Origin: Alistipes sp.
GTDB taxonomy: Bacteria > Bacteroidota > Bacteroidia > Bacteroidales > Rikenellaceae
Length of the DNA stretch: 7,318 nt
Direction of reading: 5' to 3'
NCBI GenBank assembly: GCA_017560305.1
Contig: JAFYOF010000092.1
Span: forward strand, 1-7,318
Positions 1-5,782 of the stretch are shown in pieces; within the stretch, counting starts at the first letter, position 1; each line of letters starts with the position of its first letter. The position numbers and the translations under genes were made by a program. The notes under the pieces are model-generated. The model searched no databases. It was not told the origin of the DNA and was given only the letters and a program-made list of their open reading frames with translations.

Positions 1-1
1 A

Positions 2-33
2 TTTTGAATTTTGAATTTTATAAGGTATCTTTG
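2..33 (+). promoter_or_regulatory. Bacteroidota-type promoter of galE
   Basis: The -7 box is TATCTTTG at 26-33, matching the Bacteroidota consensus TANNTTTG. The -33 box is TTTTG at 2-6, leaving a 19-base spacer, which is in the usual range. The boxes sit in 7-bp units (TTTTGAA at 2-8 and 9-15), so a second TTTTG ends at 13, too close to act as the -33 box. Transcription should start near 40, giving galE a leader of only about 15 nt. Bases 1-34 match 1968-2001 at 33 of 34 positions. The window edge may cut further repeat units. Confidence 0.8.
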
Positions 34-55
34 CGTAATTAAACCCTAATTTATT

Positions 56-1081
56 ATGAAAGAGATGGTATTGGTATCTGGCGGTGCGGGTTACATCGGT
101 TCTCATACTGCCGTGGAGTTGATAAACGCAGGCTACGATGTTGTTGTAGCCGACAACCTCTCAAACTCTGATATGAGTGGCGTTGAGGGCGTGCGTAAAA
201 TTACTGGCGTTGATGTTCCTTTCGTGAATGTCGATTGCTGCGACAAGGAGGCTTTCCGCAAGGTCTTCGAGCAGTATAACTTCAATTCTGTAATCCACTT
301 TGCAGCATACAAGGCTGTGGGTGAGTCAGTTGCAGACCCTATGAAGTACTACCGCAACAACCTCACTTCGTTTATGAATGTTGTTGATTTGATGCGTGAG
401 TTTGGCCGTCCAAATATCGTATTCTCATCTTCAGCAACTGTTTATGGCGAGGCTGACGAGTTGCCAGTGACAGAGCTCACGCCACGCAAGCCAGCCACTT
501 CGGCTTACGGTAACACCAAGCAGATGTGCGAGGATATCTTGCGCGACTCTGTGAACGCTTACGAGGGCTTGAAGGGTATCTCATTGCGTTACTTCAACCC
601 AATCGGTGCTCACCCAACTGCACTCATCGGCGAGTTGCCACGCGGTGTGCCACAGAACCTCGTTCCATTCATCACACAGACCGCTGCGGGCGTGCGCGAG
701 TGCTTGAGCGTATTCGGCGACGACTACCCAACACCAGACGGCTCTTGCTTGCGTGACTACATCGATGTAGTTGATTTGGCAAAGGCTCATGTTGTTGCCA
801 TCACTCGTATGATTGAGGACAAGAACAAGACAAAGTACGAGGTGTTCAACATCGGTACAGGTAACGCAACTTCAGTATTGGAGCTTGTAAACAGCTTCGA
901 GAAGGTTAATGCGTTGAAACTCAACTATAAGGTTGCTCCACGCCGTCCAGGTGATGTGGTGTCAATCTGGGCTGACACAACCCTTGCAAACCAGGAACTC
1001 GGCTGGAAGGCGGAGCGCTCATTGGACGACACATTGCAGTCGGCTTGGGCTTGGGAGAAGAATGTGCGTGGCATCGAGTAA
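56..1081 (+). CDS. galE: UDP-glucose 4-epimerase
   Basis: This 341-residue cytosolic enzyme interconverts UDP-glucose and UDP-galactose (Leloir pathway) and supplies galactosyl donors for surface glycans. It is an extended short-chain dehydrogenase. The NAD-binding GGAGYIG motif is at residues 9-15, followed by D33-N34 at the end of the second strand, FAAYKAVGES at 82-91, the catalytic Ser in SSSATVYG (S126) and the YxxxK pair Y151/K155. The substrate-side motifs LRYFNPIGAHP (177-187), RDY (233-235) and RRPGD near the C-terminus are also present. The length is normal for the family (E. coli GalE is 338 aa). The start at 56 lies about 15 nt after the predicted transcription start; Met4 is a less likely alternative. 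The next gene follows after 91 bp with no clear terminator between, so co-transcription is likely. Specificity for UDP-GlcNAc as well as UDP-Glc cannot be excluded from sequence. Confidence 0.95.
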   Translation: MKEMVLVSGGAGYIGSHTAVELINAGYDVVVADNLSNSDMSGVEGVRKITGVDVPFVNVDCCDKEAFRKVFEQYNFNSVIHFAAYKAVGESVADPMKYYRNNLTSFMNVVDLMREFGRPNIVFSSSATVYGEADELPVTELTPRKPATSAYGNTKQMCEDILRDSVNAYEGLKGISLRYFNPIGAHPTALIGELPRGVPQNLVPFITQTAAGVRECLSVFGDDYPTPDGSCLRDYIDVVDLAKAHVVAITRMIEDKNKTKYEVFNIGTGNATSVLELVNSFEKVNALKLNYKVAPRRPGDVVSIWADTTLANQELGWKAERSLDDTLQSAWAWEKNVRGIE

Positions 1082-1120
1082 TCGCCACACAATAACATAG
1101 CGAAATTAGCGTTAGCATAA

Positions 1121-1148
1121 TGCACGGGTTGCGCGAGTGACCCGTGCA
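1121..1148 (+). other. Perfect 9-bp hairpin between galE and the barrel-protein gene
   Basis: TGCACGGGT (1121-1129) pairs without mismatch with ACCCGTGCA (1140-1148) around a 10-nt loop. It lies 40 nt after the galE stop and 24 nt before the next start. No T-run follows on the + strand, so it is not a normal intrinsic terminator. It could mark a processing or attenuation point in a two-gene transcript. Confidence 0.5.
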
Positions 1149-1172
1149 AAGTGTTGCTAAAAACTACGATAG

Positions 1173-1838
1173 ATGAAAAAAGTATTGATACTCTTGGTAT
1201 TGGTGATGATGGGCATTGGCGAGGCTGCTGCCCAGAAATACTACATACCACGCTTTAAGAAGACCAAGGTGGAGCGCGACTACGAGTTGGAGAATATGTC
1301 CCACAAGTGGTCAATCAACCTCGGCAGCAGTTTCAACTTCTGCACAGGTATGCAGAACGCAATCAAGTATGGCCAGCGCGGCGACAACACCGTCTATAAC
1401 GAGAGTATGCGTTTGGGTGGCGCGACATTCCATTTGGGTGCCGGCTACCGCTTCAATGAGCATATCATCGCTGGTCTTGAGAGTGGTTTCCAGTTGCAGG
1501 AGAATGGCAATTCGGTGCCTCTGTATGCCACATTCAAGTACTACTACGGCAATGCTGTGCAGACAAAGCGTCACCGCTGGTTCAACTATATGAACGCAGG
1601 TCCTCAGTTCTACATCAACGACAGCTCGCGTTGCGTGGGCGCATTGGTGGCAGCGGGTGGTGGTATCCGCGTGTTGGTAGGTCGCACCCTGAAGACCGAC
1701 TTCTATATGGGCTACCAGCTCAACATCCGCAATGTGGTGCCTGCCGATACTGGTCGCAACGACTACCCAGCATCGGACATCAAGTACCGCCAGTTCGCGC
1801 ACTTGGTGCAGGTGGGTATGAACATTCCTTTGTGGTAG
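1173..1838 (+). CDS. Predicted outer-membrane beta-barrel protein, function unknown
   Basis: This is a 221-residue protein that I cannot assign to a named family. Residues 1-20 form a signal peptide (MKK, a leucine/valine-rich core, then A18-A-A20 before Q21), so the mature protein probably starts at Gln21. After a basic stretch (about 27-40) the rest consists of alternating polar/aromatic strands separated by short turns, for example WSINLGSSFNF, FHLGAGYRF, HIIAGLESGFQL, GGGIRVLVG and DFYMGYQLNI. The chain ends in LVQVGMNIPLW, where the terminal aromatic residue fits the C-terminal beta-signal read by BamA. About eight to ten strands would fit. No catalytic motif or lipobox is visible. The gene follows galE at 91 bp with no recognisable promoter of its own, and is followed by a strong terminator. 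The envelope location is well supported; any role in glycan handling would be a guess from the galE neighbour. Confidence 0.8.
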   Translation: MKKVLILLVLVMMGIGEAAAQKYYIPRFKKTKVERDYELENMSHKWSINLGSSFNFCTGMQNAIKYGQRGDNTVYNESMRLGGATFHLGAGYRFNEHIIAGLESGFQLQENGNSVPLYATFKYYYGNAVQTKRHRWFNYMNAGPQFYINDSSRCVGALVAAGGGIRVLVGRTLKTDFYMGYQLNIRNVVPADTGRNDYPASDIKYRQFAHLVQVGMNIPLW

Positions 1839-1865
1839 TTTTTTTTAGAGCGTAAAATGATAGAG

Positions 1866-1895
1866 TCTGCATCCTTACGGGTGCAGATTTTTTTT
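1866..1895 (+). terminator. Intrinsic terminator of the galE unit
   Basis: The arms 1866-1874 and 1879-1887 pair over 9 bp, with one G-U, around a TTAC loop. Eight T residues follow at 1888-1895. It begins 27 nt after the stop codon of the barrel-protein gene. Confidence 0.9.
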
Positions 1896-1954
1896 CGCCC
1901 CAACGCCTGTTTTTTTACTTAAATAAAAGGCGTAAATGGTGTAAGATGCTGAAA

Positions 1955-1982
1955 TTTTGAATTCTGAATTTTGAATTCTGAA
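1955..1982 (+). repeat. Tandem 7-bp repeats (TTYTGAA x4) in a promoter
   Basis: Four contiguous 7-bp units alternate TTTTGAA, TTCTGAA, TTTTGAA, TTCTGAA (1955-1961, 1962-1968, 1969-1975, 1976-1982). The third unit carries the -33 box of the rplY promoter. The galE promoter at the left edge has two visible units of the same repeat at 2-15. Confidence 0.85.
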
Positions 1983-2000
1983 TTTTATAAGGTATCTTTG
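1955..2000 (+). promoter_or_regulatory. Bacteroidota-type promoter of rplY-pth
   Basis: The -7 box TATCTTTG is at 1993-2000 and the -33 box TTTTG at 1969-1973, with a 19-base spacer exactly as in the galE promoter. Transcription should start near 2007, leaving a leader of about 85 nt before rplY. Confidence 0.8.
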
Positions 2001-2012
2001 CCCCCGATTTCA

Positions 2013-2060
2013 GGCATAATGGGATTCGATTGCTGCGTTTCGGTCGGATTGAGTAATGCC
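2013..2060 (+). promoter_or_regulatory. Possible structured leader of rplY
   Basis: The outer stem is GGCAT (2013-2017) with ATGCC (2056-2060). A 5/5 internal loop follows, then an inner stem 2023-2030 with 2043-2050 (8 bp, three of them G-U), capped by a 12-nt loop. The fold ends 32 nt before the rplY start. Ribosomal protein genes are often autoregulated through such leaders, but the G-U content makes this modest evidence. Confidence 0.35.
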
Positions 2061-2092
2061 GTAGTAATAACTTTTTAATACATTTAAACAAA

Positions 2093-2665
2093 ATGCAGAC
2101 ACTTTCAATCAACGCTACAAAGCGTACCGAGTACGGTAAGAAGGTAGCAAAGGCTATTCGTCGTGAGGGTCAGATTCCTTGCGTTATCTATGGTGGTGGC
2201 GAGGAGATCGCTTTCTCAGTAGATGCTAAGGAGGTTAAGCCATTGATCTACACTCCAAACTCTTATGTTGTTGAGATCAATATCGATGGCAAGGTAGAGA
2301 AGGCAGTAATGCGCGAGGTTCAGTTCCACCCAGTTCGTGAGCAGATTCTCCACATCGACTTCTACCGCGTTCAGGAGGGTAAGCCAGTTGCAATCGCTAT
2401 CCCAGTTCGTTTGACAGGTAACGCTGAGGGTGTTAAGATCGGTGGTAAGTTGGCTTTGTCAGCTCGTAAGCTCGTAGTTAAGGCTTTGGTTGACCAGTTG
2501 CCAGATGAGATCGTAGTTGATGTTACTCCATTGAAGGTTGGTCAGACAATCTTCGTTGGCGACCTCAAGTTCGACAACCTCACATTCGTTACTCCTGCTA
2601 CAACAGCAGTTTGCGCAGTTCGTGTAACTCGTGCTACTCGTTCAGCTGGTGCACAGCAGAAGTAA
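2093..2665 (+). CDS. rplY: 50S ribosomal protein L25, long CTC/TL5 form
   Basis: This 190-residue 5S rRNA-binding protein of the large ribosomal subunit is also known as general stress protein Ctc. The N-terminal L25 domain spans about residues 3-93: the RTEYGKK region at 11-17 and RREGQIPCVIYGG at 23-35 lie near the rRNA contact face, and QFHP (77-80) and HIDFYRV (87-93) are the family signatures. A second TL5-type beta domain covers about 97-182 and contains the LPDEIVVDVT segment. The tail is short and basic (TRATRSAGAQQK). The length fits the two-domain form rather than the 94-residue E. coli L25. Codon choice is narrow (GAG, AAG, TTG, CGT), as expected for high expression. The start follows an A-rich stretch (AAACAAA) with no Shine-Dalgarno sequence, typical of Bacteroidota. 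The pth start is 11 bp after the stop, so the two are co-transcribed. Confidence 0.96.
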   Translation: MQTLSINATKRTEYGKKVAKAIRREGQIPCVIYGGGEEIAFSVDAKEVKPLIYTPNSYVVEINIDGKVEKAVMREVQFHPVREQILHIDFYRVQEGKPVAIAIPVRLTGNAEGVKIGGKLALSARKLVVKALVDQLPDEIVVDVTPLKVGQTIFVGDLKFDNLTFVTPATTAVCAVRVTRATRSAGAQQK

Positions 2666-2676
2666 TCTAAAAGAGA

Positions 2677-3240
2677 ATGAAATACCTCGTTGTAGGATTG
2701 GGTAACATCGGCGCCGAGTACGCCAATACCCGTCACAACATTGGATTCAAAGTGTTGGATGCCCTTGCTGAGGCGTCCAACACCTCTTTTATGGCAGGTC
2801 GTTATGGCTCTACGGCTACCGTGCGCCATAAGGGTCGCCAGTTGATTCTGCTCAAGCCATCGACCTATATGAACCTATCGGGTAAGGCGGTGCGCTACTG
2901 GATGGAGCAGGAGAAGATTCCTATCGAGAAGGTGCTGATTATCTCTGACGATATCGCGCTTCCGTTTGGTCAGTTGCGTATGCGCAAGAAGGGCAGCGCG
3001 GGTGGTCACAACGGCTTGAAGAACATCACCGAGTTGCTCGGCAGAGAGGACTATGCCCGTATGCGCTTCGGCGTGGGTGGCGACTTTGCCCGCGGTCATC
3101 AGGTCGACTATGTTCTTGGCGAGTGGAGCGACGAGGAGCAGAAGGCAATGCCCGACCGCCTGAAGGTCTTTGGCGACGCCATCCTCTCATTCGCTTGTGT
3201 GGGTGCGGATATGACGATGAATACCTTTAATAAGAAGTAA
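2677..3240 (+). CDS. pth: Peptidyl-tRNA hydrolase
   Basis: This 187-residue cytosolic enzyme cleaves the ester bond of peptidyl-tRNAs that drop off ribosomes, recycling tRNA. The N-terminal [18 protein letters not shown] (residues 7-24) holds N10 and the catalytic base H20. [10 protein letters not shown] (60-69) holds N66, D91 lies in the DD pair 91-92, and the GGHNGL loop (109-114) holds N112. These correspond to N10, H20, N68, D93 and N114 of E. coli Pth, so the active site is intact. The length is usual for the family. The start lies 11 bp after rplY with a purine-rich AAAAGAGA just upstream that can serve as a ribosome binding site. The rplY-pth pair is common in bacteria and links two translation functions on one transcript. 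A hairpin at 3247-3280 and a terminator at 3307-3339 follow. Confidence 0.97.
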   Translation: MKYLVVGLGNIGAEYANTRHNIGFKVLDALAEASNTSFMAGRYGSTATVRHKGRQLILLKPSTYMNLSGKAVRYWMEQEKIPIEKVLIISDDIALPFGQLRMRKKGSAGGHNGLKNITELLGREDYARMRFGVGGDFARGHQVDYVLGEWSDEEQKAMPDRLKVFGDAILSFACVGADMTMNTFNKK

Positions 3241-3246
3241 AACCGT

Positions 3247-3280
3247 ATAACAAGGTGATGTTGGTGTCACCTTTCGTTAT
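3247..3280 (+). other. Bulged hairpin just after pth
   Basis: ATAAC (3247-3251) pairs with GTTAT (3276-3280). After a 2-nt bulge (3274-3275), AAGGTGA (3252-3258) pairs with TCACCTT (3267-3273) around an 8-nt loop. This gives 12 Watson-Crick pairs starting 7 nt after the stop codon. No T-run follows, so it is not the terminator; it may protect the 3' end of the mRNA. Confidence 0.5.
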
Positions 3281-3306
3281 GCAACTTTACGGGAGATGAT
3301 AGATTA

Positions 3307-3339
3307 AATAGGTTGTCCAACGGGGCAACCTATTTTTTT
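3307..3339 (+). terminator. Intrinsic terminator of rplY-pth
   Basis: A 12-bp stem with one G-U (3307-3318 with 3323-3334) closes an AACG loop. The T-run is 3333-3339, followed by G. Confidence 0.92.
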
Positions 3340-3354
3340 GTCCTATATAGCAAT

Positions 3355-3389
3355 GTCATTGCGAGAGTCGATGGACTTGCGGCAATCTC
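3355..3389 (+). repeat. REP-like element, copy 1
   Basis: The element runs GTCATTGCGAG (3355-3365) to GCAATCTC (3382-3389). ATTGC and GCAAT form its outer inverted repeat, and AGTC (3366-3369) pairs with GACT (3374-3377) inside. The same termini recur on the - strand at 5820-5783. It starts 15 nt after the T-run and G of the rplY-pth terminator. Short palindromic elements with TCATTGCGAG...GCAATCTC ends are dispersed through many bacterial genomes. Confidence 0.7.
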
Positions 3390-3444
3390 TTGAAATAGAT
3401 GAGAAAATTATCTTTGGGTAGCATAGAGAAAGGTGTAGAAACTA

Positions 3445-3477
3445 AAAAGGTCACTCCCCCAGAGGAAGTGACCTTTT
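3445..3477 (-). terminator. Intrinsic terminator of the yitT-like gene, possibly bidirectional
   Basis: A perfect 11-bp stem (3445-3455 with 3467-3477) encloses an 11-nt loop. Read on the - strand it lies 21 nt after the stop codon and the 3' arm runs into five T residues. On the + strand the arm ends in TTTTATTAT, so it can also stop transcription coming from the pth side. Confidence 0.88.
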
Positions 3478-3498
3478 ATTATATATAAGGTATCAACC

Positions 3499-4440
3499 TT
3501 ACGCCTTGCTCAAAGCCTCGAAGCCCTGACCATAAACGCCCATTACAGAGCCCATAGTGATAAAGGCGTTCTCGTCGATGCGGTGCGCAATCTTGAGGAT
3601 TTCCGATGCGTTGCGCTTGCGGCAAACCACCATCGCAATCTTGCACTCCGACTTGGTGTACCAGCCCTTGCCGTCGATGATTGTCACGCCACGGTGCGCC
3701 TCGTTGTTGATTGCATCAGCAATCTCGGCATACTTTGGCGAGATGATGAATATCTGGCTTGACTGCTGGCTACCCGACTGGATGACATCCACAGTGTAAC
3801 CATACACAGCAATCATAATGTAACCGTAAACGATTGTCGCGATACCCGAAGCGATGTCGTCAGCCACGAAGATTGAGCAGCCGATGATGAAGAAGTCGCT
3901 CGAAATCACAATCTTACCATAAGAGATGGTCTTGTACTTGTTGATAATCATCGCCACGATATCCGTACCACCTGTCGAGCCGCCCTGGCTGAAGCTGATG
4001 GCAACACCCGAACCCGCTACGACAGCACCCAGGATGATGAGCAGAATATTGTGAGAATCAATCGTTTGCGTATATTGCACAAGCAATCCGTTGGCTATCA
4101 CCTCGCCGTTTTCCAGGAACCCGTCGGGCAACCACGCGCCCCACGCATCCATCGCAATGGAGAGGATGATGATGCAGTAGATGGTCTTGATTCCGAAGTT
4201 CCATCCCACGATAAATCCGCCAATGAGGAGCAGAATGCCGTTGATGATAAATACGAACTGACCGAGTGTGATTGATGGGAAGATTGCGTTCAACAGCATC
4301 GACATACCTGTTGCGCCACCACCCATACCACCTGCAGGGATGATGCAGGCTGTCCAACCGAAGGCGTAGAGGAACATACCCAATCCCAAGATGATGTACT
4401 CCTTGGCGCCAACTGCCATTTTAGTCAATGAGGGTTTCAT
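3499..4440 (-). CDS. YitT family membrane protein (DUF161-DUF2179 type)
   Basis: This 313-residue inner-membrane protein of the YitT/YpjC family has no established substrate. Residues 1-12 are short and cytosolic. Hydrophobic segments lie at about 15-35, 60-80, 86-100, 131-150, 174-193 and 198-217. The glycine-rich family motifs are GGMGGGATG (37-45), after the first helix, and GGSTGGTD (153-160), after the fourth, marking the two-fold repeated transporter-like half. The soluble C-terminal domain from about 225 matches DUF2179: GVTIIDGKGWYT (251-262), then KIAMVVCRKRNASEI and the ITMGSVMGVYGQGFE ending. The length is slightly above the usual 280-300 aa. The start at 4440 gives a normal short N-terminus. 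The radical SAM gene ends 66 bp upstream, and no good promoter lies in that gap, so read-through from it is the simplest source of transcription. The family is confident; any transport role is inference. Confidence 0.93.
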   Translation of the reverse strand: MKPSLTKMAVGAKEYIILGLGMFLYAFGWTACIIPAGGMGGGATGMSMLLNAIFPSITLGQFVFIINGILLLIGGFIVGWNFGIKTIYCIIILSIAMDAWGAWLPDGFLENGEVIANGLLVQYTQTIDSHNILLIILGAVVAGSGVAISFSQGGSTGGTDIVAMIINKYKTISYGKIVISSDFFIIGCSIFVADDIASGIATIVYGYIMIAVYGYTVDVIQSGSQQSSQIFIISPKYAEIADAINNEAHRGVTIIDGKGWYTKSECKIAMVVCRKRNASEILKIAHRIDENAFITMGSVMGVYGQGFEALSKA

Positions 4441-4506
4441 AAGTTTGAATTGCTTTTGCTTATAATTTGTTACTAATTTTTCAATTTTAGTTTATGTTTG
4501 CAATCA

Positions 4507-5469
4507 CTATTGCTTTTTCGGTGCAAATATATTAAAAATATCGCCTTGGTGTATATCTTTTCGCTCTAATTCTTTGTCGAGCATCAACAAAAGTGTCTCG
4601 TTGCGAATGAGTCCCCACCCCTCGGTGTGGTGGTAGCGGGGCGGTGCCTCGCCGGCGAAGCGTTCCACAACGATGTCGGGGCGCAGTCGGCGCACAATCT
4701 CGGCAAAGAGCGCTATGTACTCCTCCACCGACCAGAACCTGAACCGCTCGGGGTGCTCGTCATACTCGCGCGCCAGCGGCGTATCCTTGAAGAGCTGCAG
4801 CTGGTGGAACTTTATCGTCGTCAGGGGCAACTCGTTAATCGTTGCGACCTGCTCGATGAGCATCTCATCGCTCTCGCCTGGCAGACCGAGTATAAAGTGC
4901 GCTCCGCAGTGTATCCCACGCTCGGCGGTCATCTCTATGGCGCGCTTGGCGGTGGCGAAGTCGTGGCCTCGGTTGATGCGCTCCAGCGTCGCATCGTAGC
5001 ACGACTCCACGCCGTACTCCAGAATCACATACTTGCGCTTTGCCAGCTCGGCGAAGTAGTCCAGCTTCTGCTCATCCACGCAGTCGGGGCGTGTGCCCAC
5101 CACTATGCCCGCAATGTCGGGGTGCGCCAGCGCCTCATCGTAGCACTCGCGCAGTCGCTCCAGCGGGGCGTAGGTGTTCGAGTAGGACTGGAAGTAGGCG
5201 AGGTAGCGCTGAGCCGTACGGTAGCGGCGGCGGTGGAACTCTATGCCCTCGTCAATCTGTTGGGTGATGCTCTTGTGGCTTACGCAGTACGATGGCGTGA
5301 AGGCATCGTTGCGACAGAAGGTGCACCCTCCCGTAGAGATCGAGCCATCGCGGTTGGGGCAGGTGAAGCCTGCGTTTATGGTCACCTTCTGCATCCTGCT
5401 GCCAAAGGTGCGCTTAAAGTATGCCGCATAGCTGTTGAAGCGGCGCTCATCTCCCCAAATGTAAGGCAT
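4507..5469 (-). CDS. Radical SAM protein, TIGR01212/YhcC family
   Basis: The product is about 320 residues from the chosen ATG at 5469. GFTCPNRDG (34-42) begins a cluster-binding pattern C37-x11-C49-x2-C52 (ending GGCTFC) that holds the 4Fe-4S cluster for S-adenosylmethionine cleavage. This spacing, rather than the classical CxxxCxxC, marks the YhcC/Elp3-like group. GTRPDC, then EYGVES and INRGHDF, and the GLPGES loop are further family signatures of the TIM-barrel core. The substrate is not established. The open frame extends upstream to a GTG at 5550, but the -7 box TAAATTTG (5525-5518) lies inside that extension, and family members start close to the equivalent of MPYIWGDERRFNSY, so 5469 is preferred; AGAG lies a few bases upstream of it. 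GC content and CTC/CTG/CGC codon use are visibly higher than in rplY or the yitT-like gene. Confidence 0.9.
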   Translation of the reverse strand: MPYIWGDERRFNSYAAYFKRTFGSRMQKVTINAGFTCPNRDGSISTGGCTFCRNDAFTPSYCVSHKSITQQIDEGIEFHRRRYRTAQRYLAYFQSYSNTYAPLERLRECYDEALAHPDIAGIVVGTRPDCVDEQKLDYFAELAKRKYVILEYGVESCYDATLERINRGHDFATAKRAIEMTAERGIHCGAHFILGLPGESDEMLIEQVATINELPLTTIKFHQLQLFKDTPLAREYDEHPERFRFWSVEEYIALFAEIVRRLRPDIVVERFAGEAPPRYHHTEGWGLIRNETLLLMLDKELERKDIHQGDIFNIFAPKKQ

Positions 5470-5517
5470 TGCTCTTCGGTTAACCTCTCTTTTTCTCGAA
5501 ACACTATTTTTCCTATA

Positions 5518-5525
5518 CAAATTTA
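5518..5525 (-). promoter_or_regulatory. Probable -7 box for the radical SAM gene
   Basis: Read on the - strand, 5525-5518 is TAAATTTG, a full match to TANNTTTG. It would give a leader of about 40 nt to the ATG at 5469. No good TTTG is seen 19-21 bases upstream, so support rests on the -7 box and its position. Confidence 0.45.
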
Positions 5526-5607
5526 GGAAAAGTATTGTAAAGTGATACACTTATTGCCAAAAATGTTGCAGGCGTATCGTCTGTTTTCTGCATAATCTTC
5601 TATGATG

Positions 5608-5626
5608 CGCCCGTAACGGGCGTTTT
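5608..5626 (+). other. CG-rich hairpin with short T-run
   Basis: CGCCCG (5608-5613) pairs with CGGGCG (5617-5622) around TAA, followed by TTTT on the + strand. It resembles a weak terminator in the + direction, yet both flanking genes are on the - strand, so it has no gene to terminate. Confidence 0.4.
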
Positions 5627-5651
5627 GCATTTCCCTTGCTACTAAAGAATT

Positions 5652-5703
5652 TATCTAAAGTGGGTAGCGGGGGTGGCGCTTTGCACCATACCCACTTTAG
5701 ATA
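5652..5703. repeat. Perfect 15-bp inverted repeat with 22-nt loop
   Basis: TATCTAAAGTGGGTA (5652-5666) is the exact reverse complement of 5689-5703. The loop holds a smaller GGTG/CACC pairing (5672-5675 with 5684-5687). No T-run follows on either strand, so it is not an ordinary terminator. Confidence 0.85.
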
Positions 5704-5720
5704 CGCCTCGTGCCGAGGCG
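5704..5720. repeat. Perfect 7-bp hairpin abutting the inverted repeat
   Basis: CGCCTCG (5704-5710) pairs with CGAGGCG (5714-5720) around a 3-nt TGC loop. It starts at the base after the 15-bp inverted repeat, so the two would stack as coaxial hairpins. Confidence 0.75.
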
Positions 5721-5782
5721 AACATTTGCGGGTATTTTATCTTCGGTGGCAGGGGCGGGAGCGAGTGTAACTTCATTTTTTT

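Noticed and set aside
1955..1982. CRISPR-like array
   Set aside because: The 7-bp units are contiguous, with no spacers and no cas genes nearby.
1915..2112. A 65-codon - strand frame covering the rplY promoter
   Set aside because: It translates the 7-bp repeats and promoter boxes (repeated IQN motif) and has no independent support.
3484..3494. TATAAGGTATC, an 11-base match to the two promoter modules
   Set aside because: The TTTG of the -7 box is missing and the site lies just past the stop codon of a - strand gene, so it is most likely chance.
4524..4531. TATATTTG on the - strand as a possible promoter for the yitT-like gene
   Set aside because: It matches the -7 consensus but lies inside the 3' end of the radical SAM gene, and no TTG is found at 19-21 bases upstream. 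It was left out as a feature.
4627..5526. A 299-codon open frame on the + strand opposite the radical SAM gene
   Set aside because: It is antisense to a gene with intact catalytic motifs, has no recognisable domain and has low-complexity V/A/L/R-rich composition typical of the complement of a GC-rich gene.
5470..5550. Longer N-terminus of the radical SAM protein starting at GTG 5550
   Set aside because: The extra 27 residues contain the predicted -7 promoter box and do not resemble the start of YhcC-family proteins.
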